From Verrucomicrobiaceae bacterium (GTDB taxonomy: Bacteria > Verrucomicrobiota > Verrucomicrobiia > Verrucomicrobiales > Verrucomicrobiaceae): a DNA stretch of 64,000 nt. Below are positions 26,407-35,100 of this stretch, piece after piece. The position numbers and the translations under genes are program-made. The first letter of the stretch is position 1. Each line of letters opens with the position of its first letter. The notes under the pieces are model-generated. The model ran no database searches. It was not told where the DNA came from and worked only from the letters and a program-made list of their open reading frames with translations. The stretch is taken from positions 19,933 through 83,932 of the forward strand of contig JAIYDW010000010.1 in assembly GCA_027487315.1 (NCBI GenBank), in the 5' to 3' direction.

Positions 26407-27726
26407 ACTATTGTAGGCAGACTCGCCATGCTCAGCGAGATCCAACCCCTCGCTTTCGGCACCTTCAGACACTCGTAAGCCAATCGTCTTATCGAGACCC
26501 CATAGGACAACAAAACTGACCCCACCTGAAAGCAACGACGTGTACAGAATCGCCAGCGCCTGGGTCTTCAATTGGCTTGCCATCTCAAAGTCTCCCAACC
26601 CTCCCGCAAAAGACTTCGTTCCCAAAACAGCCAAAAGCAACGTCCCCACGATCCCACCGATGCCGTGGACCCCAAAGACGTCTAGCGCATCATCATAGTG
26701 AAACCGACGTTTCAGCTTCGCACAAGCATACCAACACAGCACCGCAGACACTGAGCCAATGATCAATGCCCCCATTGGGCCCACCAGACCAGATGCCGGC
26801 GTGATCGCAGCGAGACCCGCAATCGAACCCGTCGCAATTCCCAGCACACTCGGCTTCCCATTCTTCACCCATTCGATCATCATCCAAACGACCGACGCCG
26901 CACTGGCAGACAGATGAGTGACCGTGATCGTCATCGCAGCCGCACCATTGGCCGCTAATTGACTGCCCCCATTGAATCCGAACCAACCCACCCATAGCAT
27001 GGCCGCGCCGACGAGCGTTAGCACCAGGTTGTGTGGCAAAAACGCAATCGACGGAAATCCCCTCCTCGGCCCAACCATCACGCAGGCCACCAGCGCCGCC
27101 ACACCCGCCGTGACGTGCACCACAATGCCCCCCGCCAGATCCTTCACACCACTCAGCCCCATAAACTCCCCTGCGCGATGCCAAACACCGTAACAGCAGG
27201 GCGCATACACCAGCAAACCCCACAACACACTGAAGATCAAAATCACGCTGAACTTCATCCGCTCTGCAAAGGCACCAATGAATAACCCGGGTGTGATCAT
27301 GAAAAACATCATCTGATACACAAAGTGCAAAACCTTCGGAATCTGCGGGCAGTCGGCGCGCACTGACTCAATCGTCAGCCCACTCATAAAAACCTCCCCC
27401 AATCCTCCAATAAACGCATTCCCATCCGAAAAACTCAGGGAGTAACCACAAACCAGCCACAAAACACTCATGACACAGGTCAAAGCGAAGCACTGCATGA
27501 ACAACGACAGCACATTCCGTGCACCAACTAGACCTGCGTAAAACAATGCCAACCCGGGTATCATCATAAAAAGCACCAGCGCCGTCGACACCAGAAGCCA
27601 GGCCGTATCGCCCGAATTGACAGCGATGGTCGACCCATCAGCGGCACCGGCAGGGGTTGCGAATAGACATAATAAAACACCAGCGAGCAGCATGGAGAGC
27701 CGCCCGCAACAAAGGTTACGGATCAT
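26404..27726 (-). CDS. amt: Ammonium transporter (Amt family)
   Basis: An Amt/Mep/Rh-family channel for ammonium uptake, with a cleavable N-terminal signal (LLAGVLLCLFATPAGAA) and then eleven membrane spans. Family signatures include TAWLLVSTALVLFMMIPGLALFYAGL, GGIVVHVTAGVAALVACVMVG, MLWVGWFGFNGGSQL and DALDVFGVHGIGGIVGTLL. The pore His residues fall in the VHVTAG and VHGIGG segments. The ORF track starts at 27900; ATG 27726 (MIRNLCCGRL), directly before the signal peptide, is correct. No glnK gene is adjacent. The TAG stop lies in the terminal repeat of the MITE, so the original C-terminus may differ from the ESAYNS now seen. Confidence 0.95.
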   Translation of the reverse strand: MIRNLCCGRLSMLLAGVLLCLFATPAGAADGSTIAVNSGDTAWLLVSTALVLFMMIPGLALFYAGLVGARNVLSLFMQCFALTCVMSVLWLVCGYSLSFSDGNAFIGGLGEVFMSGLTIESVRADCPQIPKVLHFVYQMMFFMITPGLFIGAFAERMKFSVILIFSVLWGLLVYAPCCYGVWHRAGEFMGLSGVKDLAGGIVVHVTAGVAALVACVMVGPRRGFPSIAFLPHNLVLTLVGAAMLWVGWFGFNGGSQLAANGAAAMTITVTHLSASAASVVWMMIEWVKNGKPSVLGIATGSIAGLAAITPASGLVGPMGALIIGSVSAVLCWYACAKLKRRFHYDDALDVFGVHGIGGIVGTLLLAVLGTKSFAGGLGDFEMASQLKTQALAILYTSLLSGGVSFVVLWGLDKTIGLRVSEGAESEGLDLAEHGESAYNS

Positions 27727-27728
27727 GG

Positions 27729-27765
27729 TTGGTTGAACTGAGCTTGGTTGAACTGAGGTTGGTTG
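27729..27765. repeat. 15-bp tandem repeat in the amt leader
   Basis: TTGGTTGAACTGAGC (27729-27743) is followed by TTGGTTGAACTGAGG and a partial third copy TTGGTTGG-AAC. On the coding strand these lie immediately before the amt start codon and read as repeated CTCAGTTCAACCAA. They replace any visible Shine-Dalgarno sequence. They could affect translation or simply be a slippage product. Confidence 0.6.
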
Positions 27766-28108
27766 GAACGGCCGTGAACGACTTGTTAGAAACTCACGTC
27801 CACCACCAGCAAAGCAAATCACGGACAAATGCCAAGTCAAAACCACCACTGACCAACCACTACTATCGAAACTCCGACAGGACCTCTTCCACGCATCCAT
27901 TCAGGATACCTCACGCCAACCCACCACTCCTCGCCGACGGCCGGACCGGTTCTCGAATCGATTCTCCATATTGAACCGGCAAGCGCAGCCGCCTCAGTGG
28001 CAAGGAAGTGCGCAACCCGCCTTCAGAACGATAACAGGCCATAGGCTGACGCAGCCAATAAGGCCAGCTCCACCGCAGGGCAATGTGACAAGAATTTCGA
28101 GGACCGGT
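27766..28108. other. Intergenic region upstream of amt
   Basis: About 340 bp with no supported gene. The ORF-track entries here (27657, 27971) have no recognisable composition or motif. I looked on the minus strand for a sigma-54 (GG-N10-GC) promoter, as expected for nitrogen-regulated amt genes, and found no convincing match. A TTGACT near 27840 has no good -10 partner. Confidence 0.4.
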
Positions 28109-28210
28109 CTAATCCCGCTTGGCCTTCTTCTCTGCCTTCGCCAACTTCTTCTCCTTGGGAGTCTTCAAGGGAGCCTTTTTCGTCTCTTTCTTAGCGTCTT
28201 TGGATTTCAT
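28109..28210 (-). CDS. Small Lys/Ala-rich basic protein, 33 residues
   Basis: Too short for the ORF track. ATG 28210 opens a frame ending in TAG at 28109, coding MKSKDAKKETKKAPLKTPKE and then KKLAKAEKKAKRD. Nearly half of the residues are Lys or Arg. This composition, with repeated KK and KAxK blocks, is like histone-H1-like tails or small nucleic-acid-binding proteins. Verrucomicrobial genomes appear to have small proteins of this look, but that is recollection, not a search. It is a free-standing gene about 120 bp from the divergent beta-barrel gene. It is possible that this is a fortuitous Lys-rich frame. Confidence 0.55.
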   Translation of the reverse strand: MKSKDAKKETKKAPLKTPKEKKLAKAEKKAKRD

Positions 28211-28332
28211 AGCAACCCACCATGATACCCCTTGCCCATCAAATCAAGCCACCACTGCTCCCCATTCTGAACTCTCGCATCTCTCCAACTCCTCCCTTGT
28301 CATCCAAGCCAAAACGCTGAATCCTAGAAAAA

Positions 28333-29703
28333 ATGCGTTCTCCCGTCTCCTCCCAGCCCAAAACCCACAGGTTAACGCTCCTAGTCTCCCTCCTCGGTTA
28401 CAGCCTCTTGTCGGCTCAAGAACCCACCATCGCACAAGCCGCCTTGGCCGCGCCGGAGCTTGATGCCACCAACTCAGCCCTCTTCTCGCCCTGGTTAAAC
28501 GCACCACTGGTGGGCGGTAACTGGGAATCAGATCGCGGCATGAACCAAGGCAACTTCTACCTCGTCCAACCTCTTTGGGCACCGCTGCTTGAAGATACAG
28601 CAAACTCCGGCTCGCTGGTCTTTGCGCAACCGGAAGTGACATGGTCAGAGGGTGATCGCTGGTTCGCCTCCATCGGTCTCGGGTTCCGCCACCTGTTCGC
28701 CCCGCCAAAAGAAGAACATGCCGGCAAGTTCCTGAGCTGGCTCTTGCAAGACGGCTGGTTCTTCGGCGCCAACGTCTTCGGTGACATGGGCAATTCCACT
28801 CGCGGCTTCGAATACCACCAACTCGGCACCGGTCTCGAACTCGGCAGCCGCTGGCTCACCTTTCGTGCCAACCATTACTGGCCGCTTGATGACCGAAATC
28901 AATATGCCTCCTTCACCAGATCGGAGGTGATCAGTCGTTCCAGAACCTCATCGGAAGGCTACACTTACACCGTTAGCCCGATTCCAAATCGCACGGACAT
29001 CTCCGATGTGAATGTCTATTGGAACCAATCCTACCGTGCCCGCACGACCACACGCCACACCACCACCAACTTCTTCGAAGCTCCCCAAAAAGGTTGGGAT
29101 GCCGAAGCCATGGCCCTCGTGCCCGGCCTGGATCGCCATCTGGACCTGCGATTGCTGGCAGGCCTCTACGACTACGGACAGGATCTCCTCGGAGCCCGTT
29201 TTGGCCTCGAACTGCGTCCGATACCTGCCCTGGTCTTAAGCGCCACCTGGTTTGAAGACGCCGGCCCCACAAGCGACCACTGGCTGGCAGGAGTCGGTTT
29301 CCAAATCCCGCTCGGTGCGGCGCCAAAAACGCAATTGACACCCCGCAGCCGCACCCTAAAAGAGCGCCTGCTCGAGCCGGTCGCAAGGCAAAACCAAATC
29401 CAACTGGGAGATGAAGAGGAGACGAGCAGCGATATCAGAGAACGCCAACTCGCGAAAAACAAAGTATCAAGCTTCTACGGCCAAGTATGGGCTCAAGCAA
29501 TCAATGGAAAAACCTTCAGTCCAGGAACACAAATCTACGGAACCCGCGCCGATGGGACTCATGTCGTTCTGGAGGTTCAAAATGACGGTTCACTAAAAGA
29601 AGCAACCATACTGCGGCTCAAGATCGTTCCCGAACCCAGCCGCACCCTGCTCCTAGCCCTTGGCATCCTCAGCCTCATCCTCCTCCGCCGCCGTTCGTCC
29701 TGA
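28333..29703 (+). CDS. Inverse-autotransporter-type beta-barrel protein with PEP-CTERM-like tail
   Basis: A 456-residue exported protein. After a signal peptide (TLLVSLLGYSLLSAQ), residues 55-330 show the alternating aromatic and polar strands and motifs of the inverse autotransporter (intimin-like) beta domain, such as WFFGANVFGDMGNSTRGFEYHQLGTGLEL and LAGLYDYGQDLLGARFGLEL. A helical linker follows. The C-terminus is VPEPSRTLLLALGILSLILLRRRSS, a PEP motif, a hydrophobic span and a basic end, as in exosortase (PEP-CTERM) substrates. No exosortase gene is in the window. An outer-membrane barrel with such a tail is unusual. Confidence 0.75.
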   Translation: MRSPVSSQPKTHRLTLLVSLLGYSLLSAQEPTIAQAALAAPELDATNSALFSPWLNAPLVGGNWESDRGMNQGNFYLVQPLWAPLLEDTANSGSLVFAQPEVTWSEGDRWFASIGLGFRHLFAPPKEEHAGKFLSWLLQDGWFFGANVFGDMGNSTRGFEYHQLGTGLELGSRWLTFRANHYWPLDDRNQYASFTRSEVISRSRTSSEGYTYTVSPIPNRTDISDVNVYWNQSYRARTTTRHTTTNFFEAPQKGWDAEAMALVPGLDRHLDLRLLAGLYDYGQDLLGARFGLELRPIPALVLSATWFEDAGPTSDHWLAGVGFQIPLGAAPKTQLTPRSRTLKERLLEPVARQNQIQLGDEEETSSDIRERQLAKNKVSSFYGQVWAQAINGKTFSPGTQIYGTRADGTHVVLEVQNDGSLKEATILRLKIVPEPSRTLLLALGILSLILLRRRSS

Positions 29704-29801
29704 TCACCCACGGCACGCAGTGCCATCCGCCCCCCGTCAGCCTCCTCCCGCGCAGCCATCACCCCCGATAACCAAGTCCCCACCCCATCACCCGCGCGCC
29801 C

Positions 29802-30644
29802 TCACTTCTTCACCGAAGCCGCCCGAAACTGCACATACCCGCTCCGAACCGCCAGATACGGATCAATCGCATCTCGCTTCGTCTCATCATAAAGCGCCAA
29901 TTGGCCAGGCAACGCCCGCAAGGTGTTCACTGATGGAGGGATCGCCGTCCAGTCATGACTACCCGACCAGAACACCCCCCAGTTCACCGGATTCATCGCA
30001 TAGTCGCCAATCAAACCCACCCCGTCCCGCAGACTGCTCGGCCCCATAAACGGAATGACCAAATAGAACCCATGCCCCATGCCCCAATTCGCAAAAGTCT
30101 TGCCCGTGTCCTCATCCGGCAACTCCGCCAACTTGGGAAACTTGTCCGAAACACGAATCAATCCACCAATCCCACCCACCGTGTTCAGCAAAAACTTCTC
30201 CGTGTGCAACCCCATCCGCATGAACTTCCCCTGCAACAAACTGTTCCCCAACCGCACCGGATACTTCGCATTCTCAAACGCATTGAAGATGCCATTCCTC
30301 AACCGCTTGGGAATCACCTTCTCGTAACCCTTCGAGATCGGCCGAAACACGATCAAATACATCTTATCGTTGCACCAAAACGACACCCGATTCATCCGCT
30401 CCAAAGGATCCGCCACATCCACGACCGCATACTCATCCAAATCATCCTCAATCGGCGCCTCCGCCTTCACCTCGGCCTTCTTCTCAGCCTTCACCACCAC
30501 CTTCTCTTCCTTCACCGCCGCCTTCTCCCCCGCTCGACTCAACTCCACCCCGGCCTTCTTGCTCTTCCCCGCGGACGCACACTGCGTCATCAACGGGCAC
30601 ACCAGCGCCAGCACCAAACTCAAAATCAATCGATCCTTCTTCAT
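29802..30644 (-). CDS. mlaA: MlaA (VacJ) outer-membrane lipid asymmetry lipoprotein
   Basis: A 280-residue MlaA-family protein that takes misplaced phospholipids from the outer leaflet of the outer membrane. Signatures include DPLERMNRVSFWCNDKMYL, NAFENAKYPVRLGNSLLQGK, FLLNTVGGIGGLIRVSDKF, and TFANWGMGHGFYLVIPFMGPSSLRDGVG. The signal sequence ends in LMTQC, where Gln before the Cys is not a canonical lipobox. A Lys/Ala/Glu-rich linker of about 40 residues precedes the core. It is the last gene of the mla operon and overlaps mlaC by 4 bp. Confidence 0.92.
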   Translation of the reverse strand: MKKDRLILSLVLALVCPLMTQCASAGKSKKAGVELSRAGEKAAVKEEKVVVKAEKKAEVKAEAPIEDDLDEYAVVDVADPLERMNRVSFWCNDKMYLIVFRPISKGYEKVIPKRLRNGIFNAFENAKYPVRLGNSLLQGKFMRMGLHTEKFLLNTVGGIGGLIRVSDKFPKLAELPDEDTGKTFANWGMGHGFYLVIPFMGPSSLRDGVGLIGDYAMNPVNWGVFWSGSHDWTAIPPSVNTLRALPGQLALYDETKRDAIDPYLAVRSGYVQFRAASVKK

Positions 30645-31225
30645 TCAGAACGCGCGGCTGATTTTTCAAGAGCTGCCAGCACCGCCGACACCCCGCCCTT
30701 TTTGAACACCGGATCAAACTGACTCCTGTAATTCGCCACCATGCTCACCCCCTCGATCACCACATCCGTTGTGTGCCACCCCTCCGCCTCTTCCATCCGG
30801 TAAACCACACTGTACCGACTCCCCTGGTAAATGGTAAAGGTCGAAACGTCCACCCGCCCCGCTGCCGCCTCCGCCGCTGATTGATACTTCACCTCCGGCA
30901 TCTGCCCAATCGTGAACCGACTTCCATAAGACCGAATGATCAATTTCGTAAACAAACCAATCGCCTGCTTCTGCTGAGCCGCGTCAAACTCCCGCCAACC
31001 CGGCCCGATCGCCCGCCTCGTCATCACATCAAAGCTGATGTGCTTCTCCAAAACCGGCCCGATCTGCTTCATCAAAGTTGGCTTGTCAGTCGCCCGGCCC
31101 GCCAGCGCCAACACCTCCCCCACCGCAGCCTTCAGTCGGGTCTGCGCCGATTCCAGCGAACTGGCTCCAAAAGTCACTCCGGCGGTGGTCAATGCTGCGA
31201 ATGTTAAAATCAATCGGCGTTTCAT
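30641..31225 (-). CDS. mlaC: MlaC periplasmic phospholipid carrier
   Basis: A 194-residue exported protein of the MlaC/Ttg2D family, which carries phospholipids between MlaA and the inner-membrane MlaFED complex. The signal peptide ends near TTAGVTFGA. Motifs include HISFDVMTRRAIGPGWREFD and LFTKLIIRSYGSRFT, with the C-terminal DVVIEGVSMVANYRSQFDPVFKKGG that is nearly diagnostic of MlaC. It overlaps both neighbours by 4 bp. Confidence 0.93.
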   Translation of the reverse strand: MKRRLILTFAALTTAGVTFGASSLESAQTRLKAAVGEVLALAGRATDKPTLMKQIGPVLEKHISFDVMTRRAIGPGWREFDAAQQKQAIGLFTKLIIRSYGSRFTIGQMPEVKYQSAAEAAAGRVDVSTFTIYQGSRYSVVYRMEEAEGWHTTDVVIEGVSMVANYRSQFDPVFKKGGVSAVLAALEKSAARSE

Positions 31226-31704
31226 GGCACTGGGGCAGGCTCCTTCGTTTCGTCTTTCTCCAAACTTCCGAATGCCATCTTGCCAATCAATCCCTCAAGA
31301 TCAACCGACGATTCAGTTAACGTAATGCGATCCCCCGCCGCCAAATAAGTCTCATCCGCCCCAGGCGATAACAAAATGTATTTGTCCCCGATCAAACCCG
31401 TCGTCTTGATCGAAGCCATCGAATCCGTCGGCAACTTCAAACCCGCAAGCACGCTCACCGTTACAATCGCACTGTAGTCCTTCGGATCGACCCGAATCGC
31501 CTCCACCCGTCCCACCGGCACCCCCGCCACATGCACGCTCCCACCCACATTCAACCCGCTCGCACTCGAAAATCGCACCTCCACCCGGTAACTGTCACTC
31601 CCCAAAAGCGACCCCGCCCCCAGCTTCACGGTCAAGTACAGCACCGCCGCCAGCCCCAGCAAAACAAAGCCTCCAACGAGATATTCCAACTGCTTTTGCT
31701 TCAT
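31222..31704 (-). CDS. mlaD: MlaD MCE-domain subunit
   Basis: A 160-residue protein with one N-terminal membrane span (YLVGGFVLLGLAAVLYLTV) and a single MCE domain (YRVEVRFSSASGLNVGGSVHVAGVPVGRVEAI). MlaD forms the hexameric ring that passes lipids through the periplasmic side of the MlaFED complex. The length and span/domain layout match the family. It overlaps mlaF and mlaC by 4 bp. Confidence 0.94.
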   Translation of the reverse strand: MKQKQLEYLVGGFVLLGLAAVLYLTVKLGAGSLLGSDSYRVEVRFSSASGLNVGGSVHVAGVPVGRVEAIRVDPKDYSAIVTVSVLAGLKLPTDSMASIKTTGLIGDKYILLSPGADETYLAAGDRITLTESSVDLEGLIGKMAFGSLEKDETKEPAPVP

Positions 31705-32510
31705 GTGTCTTCCGTATGAATGGTTTCACCTCTTCGAATGGATGCAAGCATCTTTGACAGTTCTTTCTCACTATCTCGAAACTGAATCACCATCGCCTCC
31801 TCAGACGCAATAAACTCGCCAGGCGATCCCTGAAAAACCATTCTTCCAGTATCAAGCAAAGCCACCCGATCCGCCGCCACCAACGCTTCCGGCACATCAT
31901 GTGTCACAATCAACGCCGTAAACCCAAACTGCCGCTGATACTTCGCTATCATCGTAAACACCGCATTCCGCCTAACCGGATCCAGCCCCGCCGTCGGCTC
32001 GTCAAAAAGCACCAACTCCGGTCGCGTCACGATCGCCCGCGCCAAAGCCAGCCGCTTCTGCATCCCTCCAGACATCTGCCCGGGATACCGATCCCAAAAC
32101 GCCTCCAACTCCAACTGCTTCAGCGCCTCCAAACTCCGCTCCCTCACCTCACCGGCCTGCAAATCCATCGTCTGCTCCAACGGCAACGCCACGTTCTCCA
32201 GCGCCGTCAGCGAATCAAACAACGCATTGCTCTGAAACAAAAAACTGCACCTCGACCTAAAGTGCTGCCTCACCCCCGCATCACCCCGCGCCAACAGTCT
32301 CCCATCAAACCAGATCTCCCCCGCATCCGGTTCAATCACATCCGCCAAACACTTCAAAAACACAGACTTTCCCGCCCCGCTTCGCCCCAGCACCGCCACC
32401 AAACTTCCCCTCGGCACAGTCAAACTCGCCCCCGCCAAGACCGACTGCTCGCCGAACCGCTTTTGCAGACCCTCGACCTTGAGTAACAAGTCCTGTGATT
32501 CAATAGCCAT
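31701..32510 (-). CDS. mlaF: MlaF ABC ATPase
   Basis: A 269-residue ABC ATPase of the Mla/Ttg2A type. Walker A is VLGRSGAGKSVFLKCLADVIEP, the signature motif is MSGGMQKRLALARAI, and Walker B is LVLFDEPTAGLDPVRR. The LFQSNALFDSLTALENVALPL Q-loop region is typical of MlaF. It powers phospholipid movement with MlaE and MlaD. The start lies 4 bp after the mlaE stop. Confidence 0.94.
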   Translation of the reverse strand: MAIESQDLLLKVEGLQKRFGEQSVLAGASLTVPRGSLVAVLGRSGAGKSVFLKCLADVIEPDAGEIWFDGRLLARGDAGVRQHFRSRCSFLFQSNALFDSLTALENVALPLEQTMDLQAGEVRERSLEALKQLELEAFWDRYPGQMSGGMQKRLALARAIVTRPELVLFDEPTAGLDPVRRNAVFTMIAKYQRQFGFTALIVTHDVPEALVAADRVALLDTGRMVFQGSPGEFIASEEAMVIQFRDSEKELSKMLASIRRGETIHTEDT

Positions 32511-32514
32511 CAGC

Positions 32515-33291
32515 TCAAATCAAAAACGATGTGATCACATAGTCCGCCGCCAGCACAATGATCGACGACTGCACCACCGCTCGTGTCGTCGAAGCACTCA
32601 CCCCCCGCGCTCCCGTTCCCGAACGGCATCGATGCGCATTAAACCCATGGTAGGCGCACAACGTCATCGTCAAAAACCCAAAAGTCACCGCTTTGGTCAT
32701 GCACTCTCGCACATCCGCCGACTCCACCGCCCGCTCCACCGCAGACCAATAAATCCCCGGCTCCAATCCCAACAGCAGCGACCCCGAAAGACTCCCTCCC
32801 CACAGCCCCACACAGCAAAACAACGCCGTCTGCATCGGAAACACCATCAGCGCCGCGATCAATCGGGGCGCCACCAGATACGCATGACTGCTCACCCCCA
32901 TCGTCTCCAGCGCCGCGATCTGCTCCGTGTTCCGCTGAATTCCCAACTCCGCCGCCAACGCCGACCCCGCCTGCCCCACCAGCATCAACGCCGCCAAAAC
33001 CGGCCCCAACTCCCTCACAATGCTCAGCGATACCAGCGTCCCCAATAAACTCTCAGAACCAAACCGATTCAGCACATAGTATCCCTGCAACCCCAGCACC
33101 AAACCCGTAAACAACCCCACAATCAAAATCACCGGCAAACACCGCGCCCCCTGCTCAAACATCGCCCGCACCACCCGCCGCCCCAACTTCCTCGACCCCA
33201 CCGCCATCCGAAACGACCGCCCCACAAACAACGCCACATCCCCCAGCGACTGGACGATCTCAAGAGTATACCTGCCAACAGCGCGAACCAT
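32515..33291 (-). CDS. mlaE: MlaE permease
   Basis: An inner-membrane MlaE/YrbE permease, about 258 residues from ATG 33291 (MVRAVGRYTLEIVQSLGD). The motif GLFTGLVLGLQGYYVLNRFGSESLLGTLVSL and VLAALMLVGQAGSALAAELG with NTEQIAALETMG are the conserved elbow and coupling segments. The ORF track puts the start 15 codons upstream at 33336. It is the first gene of mlaEFDCA. No STAS-domain mlaB gene is present in the run. Confidence 0.93.
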   Translation of the reverse strand: MVRAVGRYTLEIVQSLGDVALFVGRSFRMAVGSRKLGRRVVRAMFEQGARCLPVILIVGLFTGLVLGLQGYYVLNRFGSESLLGTLVSLSIVRELGPVLAALMLVGQAGSALAAELGIQRNTEQIAALETMGVSSHAYLVAPRLIAALMVFPMQTALFCCVGLWGGSLSGSLLLGLEPGIYWSAVERAVESADVRECMTKAVTFGFLTMTLCAYHGFNAHRCRSGTGARGVSASTTRAVVQSSIIVLAADYVITSFLI

Positions 33292-33360
33292 GAATGCCAC
33301 TCTGCTTTCGCCCAAAAACCCCTGTTTGCAATCCAAAAGCAGACACCACGCTTCGACACC

Positions 33361-33990
33361 TCACTTCACCACCCCAACCGCCACCCGTTCCCTCGCCTTC
33401 CTCAAACTCACAACAACCCGATACCCCAGCAAAACCGCCACCACCGCCGCAAACCACAGCGGATAGGTCGCATCAGACTTCACGATCATGTAGTAATGCA
33501 ACACACCGCCAATCGTGATGTAATACGTCAACCGATGAAGCTGCGCCCACCGGGCACCACCCAGCTTCTTGATCATCGCATTCGTCGACGTCACCGCCAA
33601 AGGCACCATCAACACAAAACTAAACATCCCCACCGCAATAAACCGCCTCTTAACCACATCCTCAAAAACCGTTCCCAACTGCCAATCCCGATCAAACGCC
33701 AGGTAAGTCAGCAAATGACCGCAGCAGTAATAAAACGCGAACAACCCCAGCAATCGCCGCTGTTTGAGCAACCAATTCCAGCCCAACAGCTTCCTCAAAG
33801 GCGTCACCAACAAGGTCAGAATCAAAAATACCAGCGTCATCACGCCCGTCGCCCGCGTCACAAACTCCGCCGGATTCACCCCCAACTTCCCACGCCATGC
33901 ATCGAATCCTATCAGCACCATCGGCAACAACCCATTGATGAAGATCAGTTGCCGATGAAATCGCCCGTCCTGGCTCAACGTCACAGCCAT
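33361..33990 (-). CDS. msrQ: MsrQ heme-binding membrane subunit
   Basis: A 209-residue protein of the ferric reductase-like/MsrQ family with about six membrane spans. Heme-ligand His residues are seen in YYCCGHLLTYL and QLHRLTYYITIGGVLHYYM. MsrQ passes electrons to the molybdoenzyme MsrP for repair of oxidised methionine in periplasmic proteins. Its ATG follows directly on the msrP stop codon, fitting translational coupling. Confidence 0.92.
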   Translation of the reverse strand: MAVTLSQDGRFHRQLIFINGLLPMVLIGFDAWRGKLGVNPAEFVTRATGVMTLVFLILTLLVTPLRKLLGWNWLLKQRRLLGLFAFYYCCGHLLTYLAFDRDWQLGTVFEDVVKRRFIAVGMFSFVLMVPLAVTSTNAMIKKLGGARWAQLHRLTYYITIGGVLHYYMIVKSDATYPLWFAAVVAVLLGYRVVVSLRKARERVAVGVVK

Positions 33991-34956
33991 TCAAAAATCC
34001 TCCTCCAAGTTCATCCCCGCATAAAGGTGCGACACCTGGGCCTCATAACCATTGAACATCAACGTCTCACGCGAACCCGCTTCACCAATCCGCCGCTCCC
34101 GCGCCTGTGACCACCTCGGATGATCCACCTTCGGATTCACGTTCGAGTAAAACCCGTATTCCCCCGGATTCGCAAGACTCCAGGTCGTCGGCGGCTCACG
34201 ATTCGTCAGCGTGATCTTCACCACCGACTTGATGCTCTTGAACCCATACTTCCACGGCACCACCAACCGAATCGGCGCCCCATTCTGATTCGGCAGCGTC
34301 TTGCCATACAATCCCGTCGCCAAAAGCGTCAATGGATGCATCGCCTCATCCATTCGCAAACCCTCCACATACGGCAAATCAATCCCCGCCGACCCCGCAT
34401 CCGGCATCTGTTTCAAATCATAGTAAGTCTCAAACGCCACATGCGTCGCCTCACTCTTCGGCTCAACCAGGTTCAACAACTTCACCAACGGAAAGCCCAC
34501 CCAAGGAATCACCATCGACCAACCTTCCACACATCGAAATCGATACACCCTCTCCTCCGACTCCATCTTCAACAAGTCCTCCAATCCAAACACCCTCGGC
34601 TTCCCCACCAATCCACCCACCTCTACCGACCACGGATCCGTTACAAAATCCTTCGCCTTCGCCGCCACCGCCGACTTGTCCGTCGAAAACTCGTAGTAGT
34701 TGTTGTATCCCGCAATCTCCCCAAACGAATTCACCTTCTCATCCGCACCCAACGAACTCTGAAACGTCGAGTCCACCACCGTCGCGATCTCCGAACCCGT
34801 ACTCTTGACGTCAGCCCGAGGACTGAACGCCCGATACATCCCCCCCGTCGCCACAACCGAACCCGCCCAAATCGCCGTCTTCATGAAAAACCGCCGATTC
34901 AGAAACGTCTCCTCTGGCGTGATCTCGTTGGAAGGAATTTTGGAGATCGGGTTCAT
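33991..34956 (-). CDS. msrP: MsrP periplasmic methionine sulfoxide reductase, molybdenum subunit
   Basis: A Tat-exported molybdopterin oxidoreductase. From ATG 34956 the protein starts [18 protein letters not shown], followed by the twin-Arg signal [13 protein letters not shown]. The Mo-binding Cys lies in [20 protein letters not shown], and [22 protein letters not shown] is the conserved C-terminal region. It reduces both diastereomers of methionine sulfoxide in periplasmic proteins. The ORF track extends it to 35028 without support. The antisense strand holds a 574-codon shadow ORF. Confidence 0.94.
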   Translation of the reverse strand: MNPISKIPSNEITPEETFLNRRFFMKTAIWAGSVVATGGMYRAFSPRADVKSTGSEIATVVDSTFQSSLGADEKVNSFGEIAGYNNYYEFSTDKSAVAAKAKDFVTDPWSVEVGGLVGKPRVFGLEDLLKMESEERVYRFRCVEGWSMVIPWVGFPLVKLLNLVEPKSEATHVAFETYYDLKQMPDAGSAGIDLPYVEGLRMDEAMHPLTLLATGLYGKTLPNQNGAPIRLVVPWKYGFKSIKSVVKITLTNREPPTTWSLANPGEYGFYSNVNPKVDHPRWSQARERRIGEAGSRETLMFNGYEAQVSHLYAGMNLEEDF

Positions 34957-35100
34957 AGGAGGTTCAACAACGAATCGACTGTAAGAGTACCTGTAACCGA
35001 TCCTATTCCCAAAATCAAACAAACCCACTCCCTTCCGAAATCAGCCCACCATTGCACCCAACTCGATCGTCGTCTAAACAGCCCCCTCTCCATCCACACC

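Noticed and set aside
27766-27960. Sigma-54 promoter for amt
   Set aside because: A TGGCAT is present on the minus strand, but the partner GC is 18 rather than 12 bases away.
29704-29801. Bidirectional terminator between the convergent barrel and mlaA genes
   Set aside because: Only a 5-bp stem (GGCAC/GTGCC) without T-runs is present.
34120-35100. N-terminal 327 codons of the 574-codon ORF on the plus strand
   Set aside because: It is antisense to msrP and rich in Arg, His and Pro, the sign of a shadow frame in C-rich DNA. Only the part from ATG 35101, with a signal peptide, is real.
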